From Gemmatimonadales bacterium (GTDB lineage Bacteria > Gemmatimonadota > Gemmatimonadetes > Palauibacterales > Palauibacteraceae), in NCBI GenBank assembly GCA_009838765.1, contig VXQX01000087.1, forward strand, positions 1 through 64,000: a stretch of 64,000 nucleotides of DNA, read 5' to 3'. Below, piece after piece: positions 1-8,378 of this stretch (positions within the stretch are counted from its first letter, which is position 1; every line of letters starts with the position of its first letter). The translations under genes were made by a program, and so were the position numbers. The notes beneath the pieces are model-generated. The model saw only the letters and a list, made by a program, of their open reading frames with translations, was not told where the DNA came from and made no database searches.

Positions 1-593
1 CGGCCGCGCAGGTGGTCGATGCGCAGCCCCCAGCCGCGTCCCCCGTCATCCGGCACGAGGTGGGACGTGTACAGATGCTTGCGCAGGACTCGAACCGGGG
101 CGCCGCGCCGATCCCGGGTCCGCAGGACGACGCGATTGCGGTACCACCTCTGCGACATCCTGGTCCCGATCCAGAGTCCGCCCAACGAGACGAAGCCGCC
201 CGCCCAGAGGGCCCCGACGGCGGCTGCCCCGGCCCCGGTGACGAGCATGGCCCGCTTGCGGCGGCGGCCGAACTGGTCGCCGTAGCGCCACGCGGCGAAC
301 TCCTGGCGGACGGGGTCGCCGACGCGGACGAGTTCGAGACCCTCCTTCAGCTTCGCCAGCCCGATGTTGTCCGAAGCGACCCGCATGCGCGTGGACTCGA
401 AGGCGCGCTCGCAGGCTTCGATCGCCTCCCAGCGCGTCTCCAGCGGGGAGAGGTTCCAGCGCTCGCAGCGCCGGCACACCACCCACAGCCGTCCCTTCGC
501 CCCGTCGAAGGCGAGGCGGCGTCCCACCGGGAACTCCTCGATGGCTTCGTTCCGGCCGAGGTCGGCGTGGCAGAAGATGCACGTCGTATACAT
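1..593 (-). CDS. Conserved zinc-ribbon-like membrane protein, 3' end outside window
   Basis: I read this gene on the minus strand from an ATG at 593 off the left edge; at least 197 codons are present. The N-terminus has two Cys pairs (C5-x2-C8 and C40-x2-C43), the layout of a zinc ribbon. A helical region follows, and then one hydrophobic stretch at about residues 115-142 flanked by Arg/Lys clusters, so the protein is probably membrane-anchored. The C-terminal part is basic. It reads like an uncharacterised family I associate with Gemmatimonadota; I assign no function. Two other minus-strand frames across this stretch are also open but have Arg/Pro-rich, low-complexity translations and look like shadows. 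The gene diverges from the padR operon. Confidence 0.6.
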   Translation of the reverse strand, partial: MYTTCIFCHADLGRNEAIEEFPVGRRLAFDGAKGRLWVVCRRCERWNLSPLETRWEAIEACERAFESTRMRVASDNIGLAKLKEGLELVRVGDPVRQEFAAWRYGDQFGRRRKRAMLVTGAGAAAVGALWAGGFVSLGGLWIGTRMSQRWYRNRVVLRTRDRRGAPVRVLRKHLYTSHLVPDDGGRGWGLRIDHLRG

Positions 594-718
594 TGGCCTC
601 CAATGTCGCGGACTGTTCCGGCCGGGGATACCCGCGAACTCCGCCGCTTCATCGCCTCTCGCGAAACCCGTCGCTACGCCCGCAGCGCCCCGTCCGGCGT
701 GTTCTCGCGTATACAGAT

Positions 719-747
719 TTGCGATATAAAGATGATCTTTATATCAT
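719..747 (+). promoter_or_regulatory. padR promoter overlapped by a perfect operator palindrome
   Basis: Positions 723-733 and 735-745 are exact inverted repeats (GATATAAAGAT, one central base, ATCTTTATATC). A -35-like TTGCGA at 719-724 and a -10-like TATCAT at 742-747, 17 bp apart, flank and overlap the dyad. PadR proteins are dimers that bind AT-rich dyads and often repress their own gene, so an autoregulatory operator is the natural reading. The site is strikingly AT-rich in a very GC-rich neighbourhood. The rest of 594-813 holds no gene and is the shared control region of the divergent genes. Confidence 0.7.
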
Positions 748-813
748 GCTTCAGAGGCTCCCGGGCGAGCCGGGCGCCGAGCTGAACGCGGAACGGTCGA
801 AACGAGGTGCCGC

Positions 814-1140
814 TTGCAGGTCACTCTCTCGAAGCGAATCAACGAGCTGCTCGTGCTCGCCGTACTGGAGCGGGGACCGGCCCACGGCTACCAGATCGCG
901 CTCTCCGTGGAGGAACGGACGGGGGGCGCGTTCTCGTTTCAGCACGGGACGCTCTACCCGATACTGCACCGGCTTGAGACGAACGGGCACGTGCGCGGCA
1001 CTTGGGGCGGGGAGGGTCGGCGGCGGAAGACGTACGAACTCACCGACGCAGGCCGTGCCGAGCTGGCGGCGGGGGCGGCGGATCTGGAGCGACAGTTCCG
1101 AGTGCTGCTGGAACTCTTCGGGGGAACCCATGCGGCCTGA
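814..1140 (+). CDS. PadR-family transcriptional regulator
   Basis: This is a 108-residue winged-helix repressor. It has the PadR core: an N-terminal helix with an HGYQI segment, the LYPILHRLE recognition-helix region, a wing rich in Gly/Arg (GGEGRRRKTYELT) and a short C-terminal dimerisation helix. The length matches short PadR proteins. The start is a TTG at 814 with GAGG a few bases upstream; it gives the conserved N-terminus directly. The gene is preceded by a perfect palindrome overlapping its promoter, which suggests autorepression. Its last codons overlap the ATG of the next gene (1130), so regulator and membrane gene are translationally coupled. The inducer is unknown. Confidence 0.9.
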   Translation: MQVTLSKRINELLVLAVLERGPAHGYQIALSVEERTGGAFSFQHGTLYPILHRLETNGHVRGTWGGEGRRRKTYELTDAGRAELAAGAADLERQFRVLLELFGGTHAA

Positions 1141-1894
1141 GCATCCCCTGGCCGACGTCGAACGGAGTCTCGCGGTGCCGCCGCGGCGCCGCCTCGACGT
1201 GCTGGAGGAAGTCGACGCCGACGCGCAGGCGCTGCAGGCGGAACTGGAACGTCGCGGATACGGGCCGGCGCAGGCACGCCGCGCCGCCCTCCGCCGGGTC
1301 GTGCCGGGCACGGATACGCTCGCGCAACTCGAGGCGCAGCACGCGCCGCCTCTGGGCCGCTGGGCGCGGGGCACCGGATGGATCGACCGGGTGGAACGCC
1401 TCGGGATCGTCGTGGCCACGGGCCTGGCCGGGGCGGTGGCGTGCATCACCATCCTCGGAACGGGCGCCCTCGGCTCCGCGGCCGTGCTGGCCTGGCCCCA
1501 GGTCATCGTCGTCGCACTGCTCGCTGCGAACTGGACCCGGGCCGCCAAGCGTCTCTGGATCGACGGCGACCTGCGGCCGGAACTGCGGCGCCGGCTGTGG
1601 GAGCGGCAGATCGGCCTCATCGTCCTCGCGGTCGCCCTCGGGGCGCTGGGCGCCGCTCGGGAGGTGTACGGCGCGTTCGGAGCGGTGGAAGCCGAAGGCT
1701 TTGCGCCGCCGGCCATATGGGACGCCGTCGGCCGCGTCGTCTCCTTCGCCGCGTTCGGGTTGAGCGCGGCCATCTTCGGACTCTTCGGCTGGCTCGCGCT
1801 CACGCCGCGCCTGATCGACGACGAAACCATGGAGCACCGCATATCGGCGTTCTTCGCCTCGCGGCTCCCACCCAACTCATCAAGGCGGAGGTAG
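1130..1894 (+). CDS. PadR-linked membrane protein with permease-prefix-like N-terminus
   Basis: A 254-residue protein starting at an ATG that overlaps the end of padR by 11 bp. Residues 1-75 form a soluble segment with conserved-looking features (LADVE, the LDVLEEVDADAQALQ helix, RGY-PAQARRAALRR) like the small helical prefix domain found in front of ABC permeases under PadR control. It is followed by about four hydrophobic segments (roughly residues 95-115, 120-140, 165-185, 205-230). The ABC permease domain itself is absent, so the prefix sits on an unrelated membrane region or is a stand-alone accessory protein. A longer open frame reaches far upstream but crosses the padR promoter and gene and is not credible. 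Confidence 0.65.
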   Translation: MRPEHPLADVERSLAVPPRRRLDVLEEVDADAQALQAELERRGYGPAQARRAALRRVVPGTDTLAQLEAQHAPPLGRWARGTGWIDRVERLGIVVATGLAGAVACITILGTGALGSAAVLAWPQVIVVALLAANWTRAAKRLWIDGDLRPELRRRLWERQIGLIVLAVALGALGAAREVYGAFGAVEAEGFAPPAIWDAVGRVVSFAAFGLSAAIFGLFGWLALTPRLIDDETMEHRISAFFASRLPPNSSRRR

Positions 1895-1896
1895 CG

Positions 1897-2268
1897 ATGT
1901 CCTTCATCGAATCACTCGGATTCATTCAGTATCCGATCTGGATCGTGCTGATCCTGATGCTGGTACAGATCGGACGCGCGACGGCCGACCAGTTTCGGTC
2001 GTCCGGAGCCCCGCCGGCGGGTCTGCGCATCCATTCCGTCCTGGTTCTCGGCGCCCTCGCCGCGTGCCTCGGGGTGCTCGGATCGCTGGTCGGCGTCTGG
2101 CTGGCGGCGGAAGCCATCTCGCGGGCGGGGGAGGTAAATGCGGGGCTGGCGTGGGGCGGGATCCAGGTCGCCCTGGGCTCGTCGATCGTCGGTTTCCTGA
2201 TCCTCGGCGTGGCGTCGATCGCCTGGCTCGCCCTGCAGTACGCGAGCGGCCGGCGCGATGCGGCGTAA
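1897..2268 (+). CDS. Small three-helix membrane protein, weak MotA/TolQ/ExbB resemblance
   Basis: A 123-residue, strongly hydrophobic protein starting two bases after the preceding stop (ATG 1897, AGGCGGAGGTAGCG upstream supplies a Shine-Dalgarno). Three membrane segments are visible near residues 12-26, 45-72 and 90-115. The GVLGSLVGVW and GSSIVGFLILG stretches recall the glycine-rich pore helices of MotA/TolQ/ExbB proton channels, but the protein is short and no partner (MotB/TolR/ExbD type) lies nearby, so this is only a suggestion. It is part of the padR operon by spacing. Confidence 0.55.
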   Translation: MSFIESLGFIQYPIWIVLILMLVQIGRATADQFRSSGAPPAGLRIHSVLVLGALAACLGVLGSLVGVWLAAEAISRAGEVNAGLAWGGIQVALGSSIVGFLILGVASIAWLALQYASGRRDAA

Positions 2269-4444
2269 CGCGCCCATGCGGCCTCCGACGCTCGTCGTCG
2301 CCGGTCTCGTCCTCGCGGTCGGCGCCTGCGCCACGGGGCCCGAGGAAGGTCACGGGGGCCTGTTGCGGCGCGATTCGGCAGGAGTGGCGATTTCCGACAA
2401 CGAGTCCGCCGACGCGCCGTTCGCGGGCGGGGCGGTGCACATCGCGGACCTCATGACACCGGACAGCGCCCTCACGGCACTCCCCTGGGGGGTGGTCGCG
2501 GATCCGACGGCGGCGCGCATCTACGTGGCGGACGTGACGGGCGCGCGGGTCGCCGTGTTCGACGGCGCGGGGGCCTTCGTGGAGGAACTGGGCCGCGCGG
2601 GCGAGGGTCCGGGGGAGTTTCGGGGCGTGTCCGCGCTCACGCTGGCGCCGGGCGGGACGCTCGTGGCGCTGGATGCGAGGCGGGGCGTGCTCAGCCGCTG
2701 GTCCCGGGACGGAGGGTTCGCCGGCGAGGAGCGGCTGCCGGCACACTACTGGGGCCCCGGGTTCGCGGTCGGCGGGGGCGCGGCGGTGGACTGGTTCGCG
2801 ACTGTGGGGTCGGTCACGGCGGACATGTCGATGGACCAGACGCTGGCGGTGCACACGCAGGGGGGAGCCGAGCCGGTCCACGTCGTGAGGCGGGAACTGT
2901 CGCTCATGGAGCTGCCGTGCGCGTCCATGCCCGCCCCGAAGGTGTTCGCGCCGGACGCGGTGTGGGCGAGCCGCGGCGACACGCTCTGGTTCGTGAACGG
3001 GGACGGGTTCCGCATCGACGGCTACGCGCGGGGAGAGGTCTTCGCCAGCGTGCGGCGGGCGGCGGCCCCGGCGATCCCCGGCACGCGGGCGATGGCGATG
3101 GCGTCGCTCTCGTTCGGCCCGGGCCCGTACGGGAGCCTCATGCAGCGGTGCGGGGTGACGGCCGGGGAAGTGGTCGACGCCACCGGGTACGAGGAGGTGC
3201 TATCTCCCATCGTCGGGTTCACGCTCGATCCGGCGGGCGGCCTGTGGGTGTCGCGGCGGACGCGCGGTCTCATCCCCGAGGTCATCGATGTGATGGGAGC
3301 CGGGGGCGGATACATGGGGACGCTCGACATCCCCGCCATCCCCGTCGGGTTTGCCTCGCCGTCGCGGCTGGTCGCGGTGCGGCCGGTGCTGGAGACCGGG
3401 GAGATCCGGGTGTCGCTGTATGAAGTCGGGACGGACGCGGCGACGGCCGGCGGATCGGGCGCCCGCGCTGGCCCCCGGCTCGCCGGGGGGAGCCCGCCCT
3501 CTCGGATCGGGTCGGTACTGCGCGGCGGGTCCCGGCAATCGCCCGCCGCCGCGGCGGCGGCCCCTCCCCGCCGTCCCCCAGAGCCCAACCCGGCGGGCCT
3601 GCGCGAGTTCAGGGACTGCGACTTCTGCCCGGTCATGGTCGAACTGCCGCCGGGTGGGTTCGAGATGGGACGGGCCGAGGGCGAGGACCGGCGTCTGGGG
3701 CTCGACGGGGAGCCGAAGCGGCCGGAGTTCACGCGGGAGAGGGAGCGTCCCCGGGTACAGGTCCAGTTCGGACACCGGGTCGCCATCGGAAAATACGAGG
3801 TGACGTTCGACGAATGGGATCGGTGCGTGGCCGAGGGAGAATGCGACTACGAGCCCACGGACAGGGGATGGGGACGGGGAGACCGTCCCGTAGTCCACGT
3901 CTCCCTCCTCGATGCCGAGACGTACCTCGCCTGGCTGCGGGAGGCGACCGGCCGACCGTACCGGCTGCCGAGCAGCGCGGAGTGGGAATACGCGGCCCGC
4001 GCGAGGACGACGACCGCCCGCTGGTGGGGAGACGAAGTCGGGCGCGGACACGCGGTGTGCGACGAGTGCGGGCTCGAGTGGGAGGTCGGATCCACCGCGC
4101 CCACGGGATCGCTGCCGCCCAACCCGTGGGGACTGCACGACATGCTCGGCAACGTGTCCGAACTCGTGGCCGACTGCTGGACGGCCACCTACGAGGAAGT
4201 GCCCGCCGACGGCTCGCCCGTCCGCGAAGCGTCCCCTCACTGGAGCGAAGGCCGCTGCCTCCGTCCCACTTGGCGGGGCGGAGGCTTCAGCTATTTCCGC
4301 TGGACCGTGCGCGCGGCGTGGCGCAGCGGCGGCAGCATCCTCGCCACCGCCGAAGAGCGCCACGCCCACCCCCAGGTCGGCGGCGGCACCGGCTTCCGCG
4401 TCGCCCTTACGCTCGACGCGGCGCCGCCGGGCGGCACCCGCTAG
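2258..4444 (+). CDS. Lipoprotein fusing a beta-propeller to a SUMF1/FGE-like domain
   Basis: A 728-residue protein. An N-terminal signal ends in a lipobox (V-G-A-C, Cys near residue 24), so it should be lipid-anchored in the envelope. Residues about 60-390 carry propeller-type repeats (GVVADPTAARIYVADVTGARVAVFD; GEGPGEFRGV), like six-bladed NHL-type lipoproteins. A Pro/Ala/Gly-rich linker (about 395-445) leads into a SUMF1/formylglycine-generating-enzyme fold (YEVTFDEWDRCV, RLPSSAEWEYAAR, NPWGLHDMLGNVSEL, GTGFRVAL). The Cys pair that binds copper in true FGE is not seen in the segment WRGGGFSYFRW, so catalysis as FGE is doubtful. The start at 2258 overlaps the previous gene by 11 bp; ATG 2276 is equally possible. 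Confidence 0.75.
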   Translation: MRRNAPMRPPTLVVAGLVLAVGACATGPEEGHGGLLRRDSAGVAISDNESADAPFAGGAVHIADLMTPDSALTALPWGVVADPTAARIYVADVTGARVAVFDGAGAFVEELGRAGEGPGEFRGVSALTLAPGGTLVALDARRGVLSRWSRDGGFAGEERLPAHYWGPGFAVGGGAAVDWFATVGSVTADMSMDQTLAVHTQGGAEPVHVVRRELSLMELPCASMPAPKVFAPDAVWASRGDTLWFVNGDGFRIDGYARGEVFASVRRAAAPAIPGTRAMAMASLSFGPGPYGSLMQRCGVTAGEVVDATGYEEVLSPIVGFTLDPAGGLWVSRRTRGLIPEVIDVMGAGGGYMGTLDIPAIPVGFASPSRLVAVRPVLETGEIRVSLYEVGTDAATAGGSGARAGPRLAGGSPPSRIGSVLRGGSRQSPAAAAAAPPRRPPEPNPAGLREFRDCDFCPVMVELPPGGFEMGRAEGEDRRLGLDGEPKRPEFTRERERPRVQVQFGHRVAIGKYEVTFDEWDRCVAEGECDYEPTDRGWGRGDRPVVHVSLLDAETYLAWLREATGRPYRLPSSAEWEYAARARTTTARWWGDEVGRGHAVCDECGLEWEVGSTAPTGSLPPNPWGLHDMLGNVSELVADCWTATYEEVPADGSPVREASPHWSEGRCLRPTWRGGGFSYFRWTVRAAWRSGGSILATAEERHAHPQVGGGTGFRVALTLDAAPPGGTR

Positions 4445-4593
4445 TCACTCCCGCTGACTCCCGGGCCCGGCCCGGTTGCCCCGGCCCGGCGGCCCGTTCT
4501 AGACTAAATCCCCCCGGCCGACAGGCGGCCGGATGAGTCCCGTTCCGGGAGCTCCGTCGGCGCTCCCGCCGGCACAGGATCAGGAGTGGCCGC
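4445..4593. other. Intergenic region with GC-rich hairpins before the cox operon
   Basis: After the preceding stop lies a run of GGCC/CCGG-type sequence (about 4460-4497) that can fold in several ways and may terminate transcription. A perfect 7-bp stem with a 5-base loop follows at 4514-4532 (CCGGCCG, ACAGG, CGGCCGG). The AT-richer piece TAGACTAAATC at about 4499-4510 is a possible -10 region for the cox genes. No Rho-independent U-tract is present. Confidence 0.3.
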
Positions 4594-5061
4594 ATGAAGC
4601 GCATCTCCATGACCGTGAACGGGGTTCGGCACGAGGCGGACGTCGAACCCCGCACCCTCCTCGTTCATTTCATCCGCGAACAACTCGAACTGACCGGCAC
4701 CAACGTGGGCTGCGACACGTCCTCGTGCGGTGCCTGCACGATTCTGATGAACGGTCAGTCGGTGAAGTCGTGTACCGTGCTCGCCGTCCAGGCGGACGGC
4801 GCGGACGTGGCCACCGTCGAGGGGCTCGCGAGCAACGGCGACTGGCACCCGATCCAAAGGGCGTTCCACGAGCAGCACGGCCTGCAATGCGGGTTCTGCA
4901 CGCCCGGCATGATGATGGCCGCGGTGGGATACCTGGATGAGAACCCGTCGCCGACGGAGGACGAGGTCCGACTCGCGCTGGAGGGCAACCTCTGCCGGTG
5001 CACGGGCTACCACAACATCGTCAAGGCGGTGCTCGCGGCCGCCGACGACATGGGCTCTTAG
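4594..5061 (+). CDS. coxS: [2Fe-2S] subunit of a CO/xanthine dehydrogenase-family molybdoenzyme
   Basis: This 155-residue protein is the iron-sulfur subunit of a three-subunit molybdenum hydroxylase. The plant-ferredoxin-type cluster is bound by C40, C45, C48 and C60 ([11 protein letters not shown]), and the second [2Fe-2S] cluster by C99, C102, C134 and C136 ([14 protein letters not shown]). Length and spacing are normal for the family. It passes electrons from the Mo subunit to the FAD subunit. An AGGAG sits 8 bases before the ATG. It is the first gene of a coxS-coxL-coxM order; coxL follows 18 bp downstream. The symbol reflects family position, not proven CO oxidation. Confidence 0.9.
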   Translation: MKRISMTVNGVRHEADVEPRTLLVHFIREQLELTGTNVGCDTSSCGACTILMNGQSVKSCTVLAVQADGADVATVEGLASNGDWHPIQRAFHEQHGLQCGFCTPGMMMAAVGYLDENPSPTEDEVRLALEGNLCRCTGYHNIVKAVLAAADDMGS

Positions 5062-5079
5062 ACGAGGGGGAGAGAGAAC

Positions 5080-7446
5080 ATGGCGACGGCCGAGAAATAC
5101 GTTGGCGGCGGGGTCCCGAGGAAAGAGGATCCCAAGCTTCTCACAGGGCAGGGCCAGTTCCTGGAAGGCCTCACGCTGCCCGGCATGCTTCATGCGGCGC
5201 TCGTGCGCAGCCCGCACGGTTCGGCGCGCATCAACTCGGTGGACGTTTCCGCCGCCGCGGCCGCAGAGGGTGTGGTGGTCGCGTACAGCGGGGCCGACCT
5301 GGCCGATGAATGGGCCGCGGGGCTGCCCATGGCGTGGCCCGTGACCGACGACATCCGGATCCCCGACCACTGGCCGGTGGCGCAGGATGTCGCGCGCTAC
5401 GTGGGCGACGCGGTGGCGGTCGTGGTCGCGACGAGCCGCAACGCGGCGCTCGACGCGGCGGAACTCGTGGAGGTCGAATACGGGGTGCAAGAAGCGGTCG
5501 TGGACGTGGAGGCGGCGCTGGCCGACGACGCGCCGCGCGTGCACGAGTCGTTCGACGACAACAAGAGCTACACGTGGGCGCTGACGAACGGCGACGTGGA
5601 CGCGGCCTTCGCGAAGGCCGACGTCGTGGTCAGCGAGCGCTACACGCAGCCGCGGCTCATCCCGAACGCGATGGAGCCGCGCGCCGTCGTCGCGCAGTCC
5701 GTCCCCTCGACGGGCGATTTCACGGTGTGGTCCACGACGCAGATCCCGCACGTGGCGAAAGTCCTGTTCGCGCTCACGCTCGGCATCCCCGAGGGCCAGA
5801 TCCGGGTCATCGCGCCCACCGACGTGGGCGGCGGCTTCGGCTCGAAGCTGAACGTCTACGCCGAGGAGGCGCTCTGCATCGCCCTCGCGCGCCGCCTGGG
5901 GAGGCCGGTCAAGTGGGTCGCGGGGCGGAGCGAGGGATACCTCGCCACGATCCACGGCCGAGACCAGATCCAGCAGATCGAGATCGCGGCGACCTCCGAC
6001 GGCGACATCCTCGGATACCGCGTGAACATCGCGGCGGCCATGGGCGCCTACCTGCAGCTCGTGGCGCCGGGGGTTCCGCTCCTGGGCGCCTTCCTCTACT
6101 GCGGCTGCTACGGCGGCGAGGCGTACCACTTCGAGTGCACGGGCGTGTTCACGAATACGACCCCGACGGACGCCTATCGCGGCGCCGGCCGGCCCGAGGC
6201 CACCTACGCCATCGAGCGGGCGATCGATGCGCTCGCGCGGGAGGTCGGCGTGGACCCGGCGGAGATCCGGCGCCGCAACTTCCTCCCGGCCGGCGACATG
6301 GTGCAGAGCCCCGGCGGGCTCGCCTTCGACTCGGCCGACTACGAACCCGCGCTCGACCGCGCGCTGGAACTGCTGGACTACGACGGGTTCCGGAGCGACC
6401 AGGCGGAGCGCAGGGAAGGAGGGGGCAGCAGGCAGATCGGCGTGGGGTTTTCCTCCTACGTGGAGATCTGCGGGCTCGCGCCCTCGCAGGTGCTGGCTTC
6501 GCTCAAATACGCGGCCGGCGGCTGGGACGCGGCGACGGTGCGCATGCTGCCGACCGGAAAGGCGGAGGTCGTGACGGGCAGCTCGCCGCACGGGCAGGGG
6601 CACGTGACCTCCTGGTCCCAGATCGCGGCGGACGCGCTCGGGATTCCGTACGAGGACGTCACGGTCCTCCACGGGGACACGCACGTGGCGCCGCACGGGA
6701 TGAACACCTACGGGAGCCGCAGCCTCGCCGTGGCGGGGGTCGCCGTTCACAACGCGTGCGACCGGGTCGTGGACAAGGCGAGGGGGCTCGCGGCGCACCT
6801 GCTGGAGGTCGCGCCGGAGGACCTCGAGTACGAGGCGGGGACGTTCTCGGTGAAGGGGGTGCCCGACCGCACGAAGTCGATGCCGGAACTCGCCTTCGCG
6901 GCGTGGACGGCCCACAGCCTGCCGGAAGACTCCGAGCCCGGGCTCGAGGCGAGCTGCGTGTACGATCCGCCGAACTTCACCTTCCCCTTCGGTACGCACG
7001 TGGCCGTGGTCGAGGTGGACACCGATACGGGCGCCGTGGATCTCGTCCGCTACATCGCGGTGGACGACTGCGGGCCCGTGATCAACCCCGTCATCGTGGA
7101 CGGGCAGGTGCACGGAGGCGTGGCGCAGGGGATCGCGGCGGCGCTGTACGAGGAGGCGACGTACGCGGAGGACGGGACGCTCGAGACCTCGTCGATGGTG
7201 AACTATCTCGTGCCGTCCGCGGCGGAGTTCCCGTCCTTCGAGACGGATCGAACGGTGACGCCGAGCACCTCGAACCCCATGGGGGTGAAGGGGATCGGCG
7301 AGGCGGGGACGATCGGGTCGGCGCCAGCGGTGATCAACGCGATCGTGGACGCGCTCTCGCACCTCGGCGTGACGGACGTCCCGATGCCGGCGAGTCCGGA
7401 ACGGGTCTGGCGAGCGATTCAGGCGGCCCAGGGAGGTGAGGCATGA
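5080..7446 (+). CDS. coxL: Molybdopterin-binding large subunit, form II CO dehydrogenase-like
   Basis: A 788-residue catalytic subunit of the xanthine dehydrogenase/CO dehydrogenase family. The substrate-loop motif is AYRGAGR at residues 365-371. This is the form II signature; authentic form I CO dehydrogenases carry AYxCSFR. The conserved active-site glutamate is visible as E741 in GIGEAGTIGSAP, and the Mo-cofactor GGGFGSK segment is present around residue 250. No signal or Tat motif is seen, so it should be cytoplasmic. The gene follows coxS with a strong Shine-Dalgarno (GGGGGAGAG) and overlaps coxM by ATGA. The substrate may be an aldehyde, a heterocycle or, less likely, CO. Confidence 0.88.
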   Translation: MATAEKYVGGGVPRKEDPKLLTGQGQFLEGLTLPGMLHAALVRSPHGSARINSVDVSAAAAAEGVVVAYSGADLADEWAAGLPMAWPVTDDIRIPDHWPVAQDVARYVGDAVAVVVATSRNAALDAAELVEVEYGVQEAVVDVEAALADDAPRVHESFDDNKSYTWALTNGDVDAAFAKADVVVSERYTQPRLIPNAMEPRAVVAQSVPSTGDFTVWSTTQIPHVAKVLFALTLGIPEGQIRVIAPTDVGGGFGSKLNVYAEEALCIALARRLGRPVKWVAGRSEGYLATIHGRDQIQQIEIAATSDGDILGYRVNIAAAMGAYLQLVAPGVPLLGAFLYCGCYGGEAYHFECTGVFTNTTPTDAYRGAGRPEATYAIERAIDALAREVGVDPAEIRRRNFLPAGDMVQSPGGLAFDSADYEPALDRALELLDYDGFRSDQAERREGGGSRQIGVGFSSYVEICGLAPSQVLASLKYAAGGWDAATVRMLPTGKAEVVTGSSPHGQGHVTSWSQIAADALGIPYEDVTVLHGDTHVAPHGMNTYGSRSLAVAGVAVHNACDRVVDKARGLAAHLLEVAPEDLEYEAGTFSVKGVPDRTKSMPELAFAAWTAHSLPEDSEPGLEASCVYDPPNFTFPFGTHVAVVEVDTDTGAVDLVRYIAVDDCGPVINPVIVDGQVHGGVAQGIAAALYEEATYAEDGTLETSSMVNYLVPSAAEFPSFETDRTVTPSTSNPMGVKGIGEAGTIGSAPAVINAIVDALSHLGVTDVPMPASPERVWRAIQAAQGGEA

Positions 7447-8312
7447 TTCCCGCGTCTTTCGACTACGAGCGCGCGTCGTCTCTCGATGAGGCGCTGAGCC
7501 TGCTCGCCGCGGGCGGCGAGGACGCGCGGCCGCTGGCCGGCGGACATTCGCTGCTTCCGCTCATGCGGCTGCGACTCGCGCGGCCCTCGCTGCTCGTCGA
7601 TATCGGCGGTCTCGACGAACTGCGCGGCGTGCACGCGGATGGGAACTCTGTGGTCATCGGCGCGCTGACGACGCATCACGAAGTGGCCGGCGCGTCCGAA
7701 CTCACGGGCGGCAGCGGCCTCCTCGCGAGGGTCGCGGAAGGGATCGGCGATCCCCAGGTGCGGCACCGCGGCACGCTCGGCGGTTCCGTCGCGCACGCGG
7801 ACCCGGCCTCCGACCTGCCGGCGGCGTTGCTCGCGCTCGATGCCGAGGTCACGCTCGCGGGGCGCGATGGCACGCGCTCGGTGGCGGCGGCGGACTTCTT
7901 CGTCGGCCCCTTCATGTCGGCCGCGGCCGACGGCGAGATCGTGACGGGCGTCCGCGTGCCGAAGCGGGAGGGCTGGGGCAGCGCCTACCGGAAGTTCCAG
8001 CGCCGCGCGCAGGACTGGGCGATCGTCGGCGTGGCCGCGGTCGTGAACTGGACCGAGTCCGGAATCGCGGGCGCCGCGATCGGGCTCACGAACATGGGCG
8101 GCACCCCGCTGCGGGCGCCCGGCGTCGAAGCGGCGTTGGTCGGCGCGTCCGAGAAGGCGCAGATCACGGCCGCGGCGTCGAAGGTGTCCGAACTCGAGAC
8201 CCCTCCGGCGGATGAGAACGCGAGTTCGGAGTACCGCGTCCATCTCGCCCAGGTGCTGATCGCGCGCGCCGTGGCCGAGGCCGCCGGCTGCCCCGGGATG
8301 CAGTCGGGCTAG
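7443..8312 (+). CDS. coxM: FAD-binding medium subunit of the molybdenum hydroxylase
   Basis: A 289-residue FAD subunit. The two FAD pyrophosphate-binding motifs of this family are present: AGGHSL at residues 32-37 and TLGGS at 111-115. The C-terminal CODH flavoprotein domain continues to about residue 280. It accepts electrons from the [2Fe-2S] subunit and hands them to the respiratory chain or another acceptor. Its ATG overlaps the coxL stop (ATGA), so it is translationally coupled. The S-L-M order differs from the M-S-L order of classical cox operons. No maturation genes (coxD, coxF, coxG) are in the window. Confidence 0.88.
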   Translation: MIPASFDYERASSLDEALSLLAAGGEDARPLAGGHSLLPLMRLRLARPSLLVDIGGLDELRGVHADGNSVVIGALTTHHEVAGASELTGGSGLLARVAEGIGDPQVRHRGTLGGSVAHADPASDLPAALLALDAEVTLAGRDGTRSVAAADFFVGPFMSAAADGEIVTGVRVPKREGWGSAYRKFQRRAQDWAIVGVAAVVNWTESGIAGAAIGLTNMGGTPLRAPGVEAALVGASEKAQITAAASKVSELETPPADENASSEYRVHLAQVLIARAVAEAAGCPGMQSG

Positions 8313-8344
8313 CAGTCCGCAGCGGGGTTTCGCTACGGGCTGCT
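8311..8344. terminator. Hairpin between convergent coxM and ggt
   Basis: A 14-bp imperfect stem: AGCAGTCCGCAGCG and CGCTACGGGCTGCT separated by GGGTTT. It has one G-T wobble and one mismatch. It starts at the coxM stop codon and lies between two converging genes, so a bidirectional terminator is likely even though no T-tract follows. Confidence 0.5.
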
Positions 8345-8378
8345 AGAGGCCGGCGGCGGGCCAGACGCCGGCTTCCGG

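Noticed and set aside
593-1894. Extending the membrane gene at 1130 upstream to 593
   Set aside because: The extra region overlaps the PadR operator and the padR gene in another frame and translates to Arg/Ser-rich noise.
4504-7362. A 952-codon open frame antisense to the cox operon
   Set aside because: Its translation is Arg/His/Pro/Val-rich without domains, and it lies opposite three genes with intact cofactor motifs. It is a high-GC shadow.
5080-7446. Calling this a true aerobic CO dehydrogenase
   Set aside because: The active-site loop is the form II AYRGAGR, not the form I AYxCSFR sequence.
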